This document shows, piece after piece, positions 1-10,497 of a stretch of 64,000 nt of DNA. The notes under the pieces are model-generated. The model saw only the letters and a program-made list of their open reading frames with translations, was not told where the DNA came from and did not search any database. Each line of letters starts with the position of its first letter. Positions within the stretch are counted from its first letter, which is position 1. Location: NCBI GenBank assembly GCA_033032865.1, contig JAWHQI010000005.1, positions 10,130,001 through 10,194,000 of the forward strand. The letters run 5' to 3'. Source of the DNA: Dactylorhiza incarnata (Eukaryota > Streptophyta > Magnoliopsida > Asparagales > Orchidaceae). A program made the position numbers and the translations under genes.

Positions 1-2940
1 TCATGATAGCTATGTGATTTTGAAATTATAATAGAATACCAAAATTCCAAACAAACACATAGTTTATGGACTAATCATTAGAATATATATGAATATTGTA
101 TCACGAATCATATATTATCATGCAAAACCCAAAAAAAATCTATAAATTCAATTATTGAAAGAAATCTTATAAATTTCAAAACTTTATATATGTGATCTTT
201 GTCCTTAATATGATTGGATGAACATCATTTTTTTTTCTAGACTTATAAATCAAGCATTCTCATTCAAAAGAAAATCATCAAATCATAATTGCCATAAGTC
301 TGGAAGTATTAGAATTTATATACATCATGATGATCTAACATATATTCTATGCAAAATTCTCTATAATCATAAATCATAATTCATGTTCTATCAAGAAATA
401 TCTCAAATCAATAATGTCTATTACCTAGGAATTATGAATCTTATGATTAAAATATGAATATTGTTTTTCTTTACATTATATGATGTATTAATATGCTTTG
501 CTAGTGATTGCATGTATCTCTCATATTTGTAAACTCTAGAATCAACTTTGCAATGAAATAATAAATCAAAATTAATCATCACTATATTCTAGATAAATAA
601 TTTGAAACTCTATTTTGGAAGTACATGCAATATTAATATAAATCTTATGACATGACATTAAACCAAAAACTAATCATACTAACATTGTCACTTATTGAAT
701 ATTAGTAATTGTGCTAGTTATCTCATATCGTCATCTCATAAAAGTAGAAAAACTATGCGGCTTTATATAACTCATCACATTAAACAAAACCCATAGTTTA
801 TAAATCAACCCATAGTTTAAAAGCATAGGTTTTCCAAGGATTATTCACCTATGACTTCATATCTCACAATAGCGGGGGCATAGGGTTGTATGCATTAGGA
901 ACCTAACCTCTAAGTCATGTCTTGTCCTTAACCGGGGAGGGTTCCAGTGGAGCCTTGCGAGGCACTGGGGGGAAAGAGTGCTAGGTTGAGTGTTCTCTAG
1001 TGTGTGCACATGGGACTAACACCCCAACCTACGACATACGTGCAGCTCCTCATGCCCATCCGTCACTTAGTACGGGGCTAGGGTATAGACATTTAGTCGG
1101 GGTAGTCTTTAATCTTAGGACATACTTATATTACTCTTCACATGATCATTTTATTTACTTATCACTTAAATCATGCATATTTTGGGTTGTTTAATAAAAA
1201 ATGTCCACTTGTGTTTGCATTATTTATCTTTTTTGAGCTTAAATGTTCTTGTAAAACACATGTATATCTAAAATGCTAATGTTTTATGCAATTTGAGCAA
1301 TCAAGACATCTCTGAAAATTATAAAACTTTTGCATAAGACTACTCTTAAGACCCCTAATCAATATCAAAAATCAGATTTTTAAATTTCTTAAAAAACCGT
1401 ATACTGTTTCCAGCGCTAGCGTTAGCGCCGACGCTAGCGTGGGTGTTTGATTTTTTAGTCTTTTAAAATTTCTAAAAATCTATAAAAATATATTAGTTTA
1501 TATGTACTACTTTGATTTGTATTTCTAACATTTGTTATTTTTGTTTTATTCATATTATAAAAAATCAACTACAAAAATTTAAAATTCAAAAATACAAAAA
1601 TATGTTTTTGCTATTTGTGTTTTATTCATATTATGAAAAATCAACTAAAAAAGTTCAAAATTCAAAAATACAAAAATACAAAAATATGTTTTTGTTATTT
1701 GTGTTTTATTCTTATTATGAAAAATCTACTACAAAAATTCAAAATTCAAAAATTACAAAAATATGGTTTTGTGATTTTCTGTTTTAATTGATTTAAAAAT
1801 GATAAAACAAAAAAAACTGTATGATCTTTATTGCCAATATCAAGCATGTATGAATTCTATTATTTAGAATTATTTACAATGTTAAAATTTATTCCTTGAA
1901 ATTACTATGAACGTTGTTTTGTTTATCATGCTTTGATATATCTATTTAAAGTGCATCAATTGTATTGAAAAATGTGTAGAACCAAGCTTAGCATGCCTCT
2001 AAGTATGAGTAAATGTTTCATGATTGATAATGACACATTTCACTCACCTATTTTGGTAATCAACATGTGTGTTTAAATCTAAAAATGCTTGCTTGTGTAT
2101 TGTATTTGTACAATGAATTAAAACTTGCATAAGTTTATTGCCTACACTACATTTGAATTGCACTTATGAAATTTAGAAAAGTGGTTAAGTTAAATAATTG
2201 GGTTTGCAAAACAAGTGTATTCGGAGAATGTTGTCTCATAAATGTGAACAAAAAATTATATATGTAGACAAATATAACTCCACCAAGCACTACTTGAACC
2301 TCCTGATAAGTCTTCATAAGCATTGTGAGGTTGAGCACCTTGGAAAGAATAGTAAAGTGTCTTGTGCAAACCTTGGTTATTACACCACTTTGTTAAAAAC
2401 TAGTGTGCATTAAAGTGTGTGAAAGTAATATACTTGTGTTTTATTGTGCACTTTACTTTACATATGTCTTGTATTTTATGATTTAAATCAATTGTTAACA
2501 TTGCCCAAAATACACTTATGCACACATCATTATCTTTCATAACACTTCTTCTCATGAGTATTGGATTCTAATGCTTTATCTATACTACTCTTTATATAAG
2601 AAATGCACTAGATAACCTAGCATGATCTCTACAATGTTTTGGTATCTCTTCAACTTAAAATTAAGTAACATTGTAGTATAATCTATCTTTGATATGTTCA
2701 TTTCATGCTTGGTATCTTTATGAAAAACTTTGAGATTTCAAAAAGGTTAAAACATCTTTCAATTTTGAACTAAAACTCATATTTTTTATGCTTTTCATGC
2801 TTAAAAAGATGTTTCTTATAATCTTCCGCTTGCTTACAACTCTTATCTCTTTCTTTGAAATCTCTTATATATACTATGCTTAAGCTCTTTATCATTTCAT
2901 ATATTACAAAAGCTCGATCATGATTTATAACTAGCCTAAA
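1..2940. other. AT-rich non-coding stretch, probably 3' region of element A or older repeat debris
   Basis: I see no supportable gene here. Reading frames are short and low in complexity. A GC-richer patch at about 840-1090 has short G runs and no recognisable coding potential. A CG-rich palindrome-like patch lies at 1411-1441. Because a copia PPT and LTR follow directly, part of this stretch may be the long 3' untranslated region of that element, but no RNase H or ORF3 motif was found to prove it. Confidence 0.5.
1532..1790. repeat. AT-rich tandem repeat, about three units of 75-85 bp
   Basis: Three successive units share the pattern TTTGTTATTTGTGTTTTATTC followed by a run of AAAATTCAAAAATACAAA type. 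They begin near 1532, 1607 and 1691, with a partial fourth near 1767. The open frame across it only reflects the repeat. Confidence 0.75.
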
Positions 2941-2959
2941 GAATGCCTCCTTACTACCC

Positions 2960-3244
2960 TCACCCTACCTTCTTTTGATAATACCAAAAGGGGGAGATTA
3001 ATTGAAGAAATCTATATAGGAGAAATATAGAAGATTAAAGGGAGAACAATTCATGTAATCTATCATTTAGGGGGAGTAAAACATAAATTGCATTTATGTA
3101 GGGGGAGCATTAAGATAATGGGAGTATGCATATCTTCTTGCTTATCATATTCTATAGTTGCACTATCATCTTGCTTATCATATACTATAAACACTATTGT
3201 TGATTTCTTGCTAAGAGGATTTGTTATTATAAAAAAGGGGAGAT
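2960..3244 (+). other. 3' end of Sirevirus-like copia A with multiple polypurine tracts
   Basis: Four purine runs of the type AAAGGGGGAGATT occur near 2986-3000, 3067, 3098 and 3232-3243. The last abuts the LTR start. A multiplied PPT preceded by a phrase like GATAATACCAAAAGGGGGAG is characteristic of Sirevirus (SIRE/Maximus) copia elements. The last copy is the likely functional primer for plus-strand synthesis; the others may be decayed or auxiliary. Confidence 0.7.
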
Positions 3245-3442
3245 TGTTGGACATGTGTGTCACATCCCTTTGTTTGAGAATAACAAATCCCAAATTGTAT
3301 TTGATCTTGCTTGTCATGTGTTTATAGTGTGCAGGAACTATAAGAGCAATACTCCACACGTAGAAAGCAGCTGAATTCAAACATCTGGAAGAATGCACTA
3401 CCACCAGCATTAGAGCTACCGCCAGGCGCTAGCTCAGGTTCT

Positions 3443-3840
3443 GTTCGACGAACTGGAAGCTGCGTTCGACGAAATCTGAAGGAAGCTCCGTTCGACGAAT
3501 GAGGAGCTCCGTTCGATGAATATTCCTGCGTTCGATGAATTTGTGCTCAACAAGCTGCGTTCGACAAACTAGGAGCTCCGTTCGATGAATGTTGCTGCGC
3601 TCGACGAATTAATGCTCGGCAAGTTGCGTTCGACGAACGAGAAGCTCCGTTCGACGAATTAAGCCTGCGCTCGACGACATTGCGGCCGACAACTAGGTTC
3701 GATGAACTTGAAGCTCCGTTCGACGAAATTGACTCCGTTCGACGAAAGTTGGTTCTGCACGATGTTGCGGTTTTTCCGTTCGACGAAGGATGCGTTCGAC
3801 GAAGACGCGTTCGACGAATTCTGTTTCGTTCGACGAAATA
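3443..3840 (+). repeat. Clustered GTTCGACGAA motif array in U3 of LTR A
   Basis: About 18 copies of the core TTCGACGAA (variants TTCGATGAA, TCGACAAAC) occur, often in phrases such as GAAGCTCCGTTCGACGAA, with spacing of roughly 15-30 bp. Flanking patches at 3411-3433 and 3885-3995 carry GCTACCGCCAGGCGCTAGC-like imperfect palindromes. The block is CpG-rich inside an otherwise AT-rich LTR and stops just before the TATA-like box at 4007. A promoter-proximal enhancer role is inference. Confidence 0.85.
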
Positions 3841-4006
3841 TTGTTCTGTCACGCAACCGACGGTTTCGCAACCACTCCACACGAACGCTACCGCCAGCGC
3901 TAGTGCTATCGCCTGGCTCTATCTCAAGTTTGTGCACAGCGCCACGCCGCCGACAGTTTCGCAACCGCTCCACACGAACGCTACCACAGGCGCTATCTTC
4001 AAGTTC

Positions 4007-4014
4007 TATAAATT
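4007..4014 (+). promoter_or_regulatory. TATA-like box of LTR A
   Basis: TATAAATT lies immediately downstream of the palindrome block, a position typical of the U3 promoter of plant LTRs. A second candidate, TATATAAATA, lies near 4550. Neither start site can be proven from sequence. Confidence 0.45.
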
Positions 4015-4861
4015 GATGGGCTCTTTCTCGTTTTGGCTATCCATCCCAGAGAGGTTGCAAGTGCCACAATTCTATTGCTGTTATGCTGCCGAAGATGGAT
4101 CTCCCACTAAAAGCTTAAGGAGAATTCTGGAGGAGGACAACGTCACGCTACATCCGAAGGACGATCGCTTATTCTACAGCGATCCTTCATCCTCATCTTC
4201 AGAAATCTCATATAGGGAGTTTTTATTATTGTTATCTTTATTTTTTCATTCCATACTTTCTTTGTAATCGTTTAGTTAATTCGCCTTGTTGGCGACTAGG
4301 TCTGGGTAGGACTTAGTCAGTAATTTGCCTTGTGTTGGCGACTAGTTCTAGGTGATTAGATCTAGGAGGCTCTCGAGGCCATATTTTGGGAAGGATTGGC
4401 TAGAGCGGCTTGAGGCCATATCCGGGGAAGGATTGGCTAAAGCCAACCGGTTTGAGGGGATACAAGTCAGTATAGAAAAGGAAAAGATATTTACTTTTGT
4501 ACGCCTCCGATTTCTAGCGATATTGAAATCAAATTTATGTAAACAACTTTTTATATAAATACAATCATGTCTCTACTTGTGTTTACTTGATTTCTCTCCT
4601 TTGGCGTTATCTCTAAAATATTGGTTACTAAGTTTTCAATTCTAATTACTTTGTCTAAATTGTTTAGTTCAATCTCTTTCATCATAAAACAATTTAGTAC
4701 TTGTTTCTAAACTTGGTTATTTTGATATTCTCACAAATTAGCTAAATTGTTATTTTTCCTTTTCATATTATAAAACAATTTAGTAATTTTCATAACATTA
4801 TTATAAAGAATTTTTATTCCCTTATTCAACCCCCCCTTTAACGGCGCCAATCGATCCAACA

Positions 4862-5666
4862 CTTAAAAGAAGAGGTGACCGCTGCTGTCCGCACAATCCG
4901 CAGAAGCTGCACAAAGGAAATTCAATCAGCAAACCGCGCGGTCACAAAAAAGAGACCGCAAGCTCTAGGCGCGAGTTCAGCTTACACTTGGTGCGATTGT
5001 TTTGCTACTACAGTGACTCCTATTTATAGGCGTGCGACCTGATCCAGTCATCACCCTATGAGATAGATTCGCCGCCCTGACCGTGCGACCAAGACCGGTC
5101 AACCCGCACGGTCAGCAGAAGATCGCCCTGTGCTTTGTGAGCTCACCGACTTCAACCCTGACCAGAAGATCGCCACTCCTTCAAGAAGCCGCGCGGTCAT
5201 GGCAACCCGCACGGTCATGATGCTCACCACCAGTGTTCGCATATAAGAGACCTCCTCCAGAGACCGCGAACACAAAGAAGGAGACCGCGCAACTAAGAGC
5301 ACCTTAGTCGGCGCACACCAACAAGAAACCGGATAGTCACTAGACCGGAAGACCGCCCCAACAACAACCCTGTGCGGTCAACAGCTTAACCCGCACAGTA
5401 TAGAAAATAGCTCGCCACACGGTCACACAAACCAGACCACGCGGCCTCACAAAACTGAATAACAGCTCGCCACACGGTGACACAAACCAGACCGCGCGGC
5501 CTCACCTCGGCAGCCTTGGACAAAGAACGACGGTCAGACCGAATAACCTGCGGCTAGACCGAATAGGTCAGACTGTAGAGGAGACCGCAAGATCGCGCGG
5601 TTAGACCAGACCGCGCGGTCTTCCCCCAGACCGCCAACTTCACACTTCAACGTAACATTTTCAACA
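4862..5666 (-). mobile_element. Partial LTR of the copia E family
   Basis: This matches the right-hand two thirds of the full LTR at 51619-52826, including its opening phrase (GAGGTGACCGCTGCT), the TATAAATA region near 5021-5030 on the minus strand and the GACCGCGCGGTC palindrome at 5609-5620. The right end TTTTCAACA corresponds to the LTR start on the minus strand. The missing left third coincides with the insertion boundary of LTR A. Sequence right of 5666 is not copia-internal, so this was a solo LTR or the 5' LTR of a minus-strand copy. Confidence 0.8.
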
Positions 5667-6790
5667 ATTTCTAGTGCGGTGCACAACGGAGCGGTGGAAT
5701 GGATGGTGGAATGGGGCGCTCCTCAACTTGCATAAACCACAATAAATCTCATCGAAATGAAATTACATTAACTTAAACAAGAGGTTTATGAACATCATCC
5801 ATAACAACATACATCCATAAGGAAGAACTAAAACAACACACAAGTGGGAAGAATAAACCCATGCTCGAAGACACGCTGAAGGTTCTCGTTCGGAATCATC
5901 GGGTTGTCAAGCCGCGTCCGAGCTCAGTCTTCAGTTGTCGTCCGGGGTCTGGAGGAGCTGTCACCTTCCTCTACTTTACCCATCTTCTTCGTGGTTCAGC
6001 TCAAGCTAGCTCTTCTTGGAGATACCTTGAATGTAGTAGAAATCTTTCGTTAATGGTGCTCTTGAGCTCGTGGATGGTGGAGGAGGCCGAGGAGGAAGCT
6101 TTGGAGGAAGATTTGCAGGAAAATGGTTGTCGGAGCTTCTTCTAGGGAGAACGGTGGTGGAACCCGAGTGTTTTCCTGGCCATTTTTCAGCCAGCAGATT
6201 TCTTGGCTTAAATACTAAGACATCAGAAATTAAGTCACGCACGGTCGAACGCACGACCGTGCATTGCCCGTGCATTATTAACAAAAAAGATATGGCTTGA
6301 GGAAGAAGCAGCAGTGCCCGTGCATTTTACTCACGCACGATCGAAGCCTCCCGTGCGTAAAAACGCACGGCCAATCCCAGATGGCCTGTAAATGCAGGCT
6401 TAACAGGCGATCGTGTGTTTCCTTCGTGCACGGGCAACTGCCCATGCGTAAAAATGCACGATCAAAGACAGATCATCATTTTCTACCACTGATGAAGGCG
6501 CACGACTGCAGCCGTCCGTGCGTCAAGGAAAAATGCATGACCGTGCGGTATATACAAAAATGATTTCTGGGTAAAATATGATGATCCATCCACCTACATG
6601 AAAATCAACACGGCTGGGAATACCCTTCTAGCTCAATATAAATACATAAAAAGGTTAGGGAGCACCATGTGCTTACCCCCAAAAACAAGAAACGCAAAAG
6701 CAAACCAAAATGGGCGTAAATAGTGCACATAGCGCGGAAGTGATAAAAAGAGAAATACAAGCAATTATGCCTCGAAAAGGACGTGCACAA
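5667..6790 (-). mobile_element. Tat-like LTR fragment, family related to element C
   Basis: The first ~360 bp match 51258-51618 closely; the rest resembles the LTRs of element C, with the phrases GGTTGTCAAGCCGCGTCCGAGCTC and GGGAGCACCATGTGCTTACCCCC. A CpG-rich motif block lies at 6235-6555, and TATTTAAGCC is at 6205-6214 on the minus strand. The fragment runs directly into the next, related LTR near 6790 without a TG/CA boundary, which suggests recombination or deletion between related LTRs. Confidence 0.7.
6235..6555 (-). repeat. CpG-rich GCACGACCGTGC-type palindrome block
   Basis: Repeated GCACGGTC, GCACGACCGTGC, CCGTGCGT and TGCACGATC half sites occur about every 20-40 bp. The copies are diverged. 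On the minus strand the block lies upstream of TATTTAAGCC at 6205-6214. The same type of block recurs in both LTRs of element C. Confidence 0.75.
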
Positions 6791-7430
6791 GAGTCAAAAC
6801 TGTGTAGGCCTTGAGCGTGCTTCTTCGTGAGGTGAATGGATTACACGGGCCGCTATGCCACGCTTCGCTAGGAGGATTGAAGAGTAGTCTTTCGGAATGG
6901 AAGAGTAGGCTAGCTTAATGGAGTGGAGGGTGATGACGGATGTGGAAGATGGAATGGGGGCGCATCTCATACACACATATGAATAATATAAACTCATGAA
7001 CATGAGATAAACATTACAAAGCAAGATTCATAGTGCATATCATCAAAAGCTAGAGAAATATAGCATTTACAACTACCAATACAAAGAAAGAGAGAGCAAG
7101 GAATCGACCCAATCTGAAGCCTTGTTGAATATTCACGGTTGGAATCGCTGGGTTGTCAATCCATGTCCAAGCTCAGTCCTCAACTGCGTCCGGGGTAGAG
7201 AAGGCTGTCACTACCTTCCAATGGCCCGTCTTCTTCGTGTCACGATCCGGCCGCACAACCAAGCTTCCTTCTCCTTGGATAATGGTGGATATAGGGCTAG
7301 ATCCCTCTCCTTGGAGCTCGAGGATGATGGAGGAGGCCTAAGGGGGCGGAGAACCTGCGGAAAGGGCGAAAACGGCGGGGCTCTTGGGCGCGGGAAAAGA
7401 ATAGTCGATCCGATTAAGGCAGATTTTGTA

Positions 7431-7440
7431 GCTTAAATAG
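7431..7440 (-). promoter_or_regulatory. TATA-like box of LTR C
   Basis: CTATTTAAGC on the minus strand lies directly downstream of the palindrome block. The equivalent position in the right LTR (22549-22560) reads CAATTTAAGC, a degraded box. Confidence 0.4.
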
Positions 7441-7454
7441 AAAACTGGTCAGAA

Positions 7455-7690
7455 ATTGGTCACACACGGTCGAACGCACGACTGTGCGTGAACCATGTGA
7501 TATTAATTAAGAATAACACTAGGAAGACGACCCAGAGCGCGCCCGTGCGTTTTACTCACTCACGGTCAAAGCCGACTGTGCGTAAAAATGCACGACTAAA
7601 TTCAGATTGCTACTTTGGGCCAAAGATGAGAGCGCACGATCGCATCCGACCGTGCGTCAAGAAAACGCACGACCGTGCGATTCATGCAGA
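7455..7690 (-). repeat. GCACGACCGTGCG palindrome block in left LTR C
   Basis: Motif copies include ACGGTCGAACGCACGAC, CGCACGACCGTGCG and CCGTGCGTAAAAATGCACGA. The block occupies about bases 296-531 counted from the LTR start. It is matched at 22575-22805 in the right LTR, where several CpGs have decayed to TG/CA. Confidence 0.8.
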
Positions 7691-7986
7691 CATGAAATCT
7701 GGGCAAAATGGATGTTCTACCCACCTGCACAGCACCAAATAGCAATCACACAGTTGGGAATACCCTTCCAGCTCAATCCAAATACATAAAAAGGGTTGGG
7801 GAGCACCATGTGCTTACCCCCAACAATAAAGCGCGCAATTGCACACCAAAATGGGGCCAAATAGTGCATGTTGTGAAGAAATGTGTTCAAGCGAAATATA
7901 TGCAATAATGAATTAAAAGTGAAGTGCATATGCGAGAAAACTATCCCGGATGAGTCCATAAAAGTGTATATAAATGGGACTCATCA

Positions 7987-8662
7987 CACCCCCAGACTTA
8001 CCTGTTTGCGCATCCCGAGCAAACAAATCCGGCAGAGTAGGAAAAGCATAGCTAGCAAAATAAATTGCAAACATGGAATAGAATGCGAAGTTGCATACTT
8101 ATGTACATAGAAGTTCATTAGAAGAAGTTTCTACATATGCTAGCTAATTTATAAAAGTGTAAATGCGTAAAAAGAAATTTATTTTTACTCAAAAATGGAA
8201 TGTTGGTGAATCGCGAGGTCACACGTAGTACGAAAGTAAGCAAGACGCGAAGGGGAGTGTTACCCAAGACCAGAACTCAGAATTATCTCCGTTGAAATCC
8301 ATCAACGTCGAAAGCCACAAGCTCGCCCTATCACACTCTCTCCATGGCGCTAGTGAACTCACAAGATGAATCAATAGGAATTTTTTGGTTAATACGAGGC
8401 TTAGGTTGCGGTTTGGAATGCAACGATAAATGTGAAGGCTAATCGCAACCCAAATGAGCACACAAAAGTGCAAAATCATAGCAGCCTCAATAATACACGT
8501 GTAACACACCCCCAAACTTGACTTTGAAATCGGGTGTGCACACGACCTACTCCAATCGATAGAACTATATATTTCAAATAACACACTAGGGATATAATTT
8601 TTTTCTTTGCTTTTCTTTTTCTTTTCTTTTCATCCCCATATCTATTCGCAACAAGCTCAGCA
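7987..8662 (-). other. 3' internal end of Tat-like element C with PPT
   Basis: Read on the minus strand, this ends in TTTGCTCGGGATGCGCAAAC...AAGTCTGGGGGTGTGATGAG. That is the usual 3' signature of Tat/Ogre-type gypsy elements, with PPT AAGTCTGGGGGTG touching the LTR at 7986. A second PPT-like AAGTTTGGGGGTGTG lies at about 8507-8520. No coding region is supportable. The stretch is cut at 8662 by the LTR of Sirevirus D. Confidence 0.75.
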
Positions 8663-8940
8663 TGAAAGTGGAGGTCAGATCTTAAATTACTCTAGAGGGG
8701 GGGTGAATAGAGTATTAAAACTTTTTATTCAGTTTTATAGCGGAATTTAAAATACTGAGTAATTATATGTGTAATCAGTGAGAGTTAAAGATAGAGACAG
8801 AAGTAGTAAAAAGCACACAACACAAGCACACAGAAATAAGCAATCAAAGAAGACACAAGGAGCTATAGTAGTTCCCCAATAAATCTGGGTACGTCTACTC
8901 TTCTACCACCCTTGGTAGGAATTCACTAGGAGGGTTGATA

Positions 8941-9054
8941 AGGTGCCCAGGCACCAAGGGGTTTTTGGTAAGGTGTCCACACACCAATAAGCTTTTGATA
9001 AGGTGCTTAAAAACCACACAAGGATTTTTTATAAGGTGTCTTGCCACCACTGGG
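8941..9054. repeat. Four ~30-bp hairpin units AAGGTG...CACC in LTR D
   Basis: Units at about 8941, 8971, 9001 and 9034 each start (AT)AAGGTG and close with CACC or a variant. The first is a clear inverted repeat, GGTGCCCAGGCACC; the second is GGTGTCCACACACC. The loops differ while the stems are kept. The copy at 19155-19270 in the other LTR has the same four units. Function unknown. Confidence 0.75.
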
Positions 9055-9847
9055 TAAGCTTTTTAAGGGAGTATTAACCCTGTACAGGATGAGATAAAGG
9101 GTTTGGAGTGTTCTTCTCTGTCAATGATCTGAGAGAAGACAAAAGGTGTTGAAGCTGAAAGCTCCACCTGTCTGATGAGAGTTGATGACAGCTTTATGGA
9201 CAGAGCTTTCTCAAACAGAAGTCTTTGTAGCAGATTATCTGGAAGAAGTTAATCTTCAGATTGTTGTTGCTCTTGAAAGACTTTATTTTACAGCAGATCT
9301 GAGAGATTGAATCTTGTTCTCAGAATGAAGAGGATGTTGTCTTAATGAAGAAGAAAGCTGGAGAGAATAATATATTTTCTTCTTCTTCTTCCTCTAAAAA
9401 CTTCTTCTGTTCTCCTTGTTCTATGATAACAGAGAGAGTAAAAAGATGGTGAAGTTTTCCTTTTTCTTTTCTTGTAGAAAATCGACTGTCTTAGTTCTGC
9501 TCTCTTCTTCTTGTATCACCTGCATTTGTATTCAAATTCAAATCTTGTATCTTTTTAAGGAATGTCTTCTTCTGACTTGAATCCTTCTTGGAACCAGGTA
9601 GCCACGCAAAATGATTTTGGCAGGTCCTTTCAATTCCTTTTATCGAGAAAGATGCCTTGGCATTAAATGTCAACGACTATTCTTATTCTTGGAATAGAGG
9701 GAATATAAGGATATAATAAATAAGAAAGATATCCTTACATGGCTGCCTGAATACGTCCAAGGAGAAATAAATATATCCGTTATTCTGCTGATTTGAGTTC
9801 AGAGAACTGACATCCACTGAGAAAATTAATCTGAACTTCAGAGAGGA

Positions 9848-10085
9848 ATTTGTCGAGCGCTGGCTAGAATTCGTCGACCGCTGCTAGTCATTTGTCGAGC
9901 GCTGGCTTAGAATTTGTCGACCGCTGCTAGTCATTTGTCGAGCGCTGGCTTAGAATTTGTTTACCGCTGCTAGTCATTTATCGAGCGCCGCTCAGAAAAT
10001 GTTGAGTGCTGGAACTGTGAATTTCTTCAGTCTGCTGGAAGCAATTTGTTGAACGAATCTGGTCATTCATCGAACACCACTCGCC
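9848..10085. repeat. 43-bp tandem repeat with TCGA-centred motifs in U3 of LTR D
   Basis: The unit alternates TTTGTCGAGCGCTGG and TTTGTCGACCGCTGC, about 43 bp together, for three near-exact units, then decays toward 10085. The motifs resemble the TTCGTCGAAC/GTTCGACGAA motif found elsewhere in D and in LTR A. The block lies about 140-380 bp from the LTR start and upstream of TATATTTATT near 9766-9776 on the minus strand. Confidence 0.8.
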
Positions 10086-10227
10086 ATGTGTTGAGCTTGA
10101 ATTTTCCTAAGTTCTGCTAACCTAATCAGCCTAAAACATGACCCTAAGGCTATACAATGGGGTCAATACAGATCCTAATCAACATATAGTGATCCTAGCC
10201 CAAATCAGTAATAGGGTTGTTCCAATA

Positions 10228-10241
10228 ATCTCCCCCTATTT
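10228..10241 (-). other. PPT of Sirevirus D
   Basis: The minus strand reads AATAGGGGGAGAT immediately before the 3' LTR, the purine primer expected for plus-strand DNA synthesis. From here to 10497 there is only short untranslated sequence. Confidence 0.75.
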
Positions 10242-10497
10242 GGGTTAGGATACTATTTGACAAATAATTGAATAGATACAGCAGAAAGTATAATCAACAG
10301 AGAAACAATGAAATGAAATATATCTGATAGATTAAAATAGATCATCAGAAAAAAAAATGCTCTGAGTTTAGAAACTTTACATTCATAACCAAGCAATTTA
10401 TTTAAGACTTTTTGTCCTGAGAAGGTGGCTTGAATATGATTTTCCTGTTAGGGTCTTCTGATTTCTTTTTGCATATCAATATTTAAGACTTTTTGTC

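Larger units (their letters stand above)
3245..4861 (+). mobile_element. LTR of Sirevirus-like copia A (3' LTR)
   Basis: The 1617-bp segment starts TGTTGGA right after a PPT and ends TCCAACA, so the ends form a perfect 7-bp inverted repeat with canonical TG...CA. It carries a palindrome block (3411-3990), a TATA-like box just after it (4007) and an AT-rich 3' part. The sequence beyond 4861 belongs to a different family (copia E LTR), so A appears to be inserted into an E-family LTR. The 5' partner LTR lies outside the window, so the TSD cannot be tested. Confidence 0.85.
6791..7986 (-). mobile_element. 3' LTR of Tat-like element C, truncated at its U5 side
   Basis: It aligns along its length with 21905-23104, the U3-side three quarters of the right LTR. 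The right edge reads GGGACTCATCA, that is TGATGAGTCCC on the minus strand, and is directly followed by the PPT of the internal region. The left ~360 bp present in the right LTR are absent, replaced by the neighbouring LTR fragment. A motif block (7455-7690) precedes a CTATTTAAGC box (7431-7440). Confidence 0.85.
8663..10227 (-). mobile_element. 3' LTR of Sirevirus D
   Basis: The left edge TGAAAGTGG matches the left edge of the other LTR at 18873. The right edge lies next to PPT AATAGGGGGAGAT (minus strand). On the minus strand the LTR begins TATTGGAAC, so the canonical TG appears changed to TA. It contains a hairpin array at 8941-9054 and a 43-bp tandem repeat block at 9848-10085 that the 5' LTR has lost. 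A 60-codon minus frame at 9491-9673 is preserved in the other LTR. Confidence 0.85.

Noticed and set aside
1000..1194. 64-codon open frame on the + strand
   Set aside because: No motif, low-complexity surroundings, and no codon or homology signal; likely chance.
1512..1787. 91-codon frame with repeated FLLFVFYSYYEKST
   Set aside because: It is only the translation of the AT-rich tandem repeat.
3547..4267. Overlapping frames on both strands over LTR A
   Set aside because: The GTTCGACGAA repeats lack stops in several frames; the proteins are repeats of FDE/SSN with no domain.
6297..6563. Frame with repeated ARS/HDRS/RPCVK phrases
   Set aside because: A by-product of the GCACGACCGTGC block inside an LTR; it does not persist in the related LTRs.
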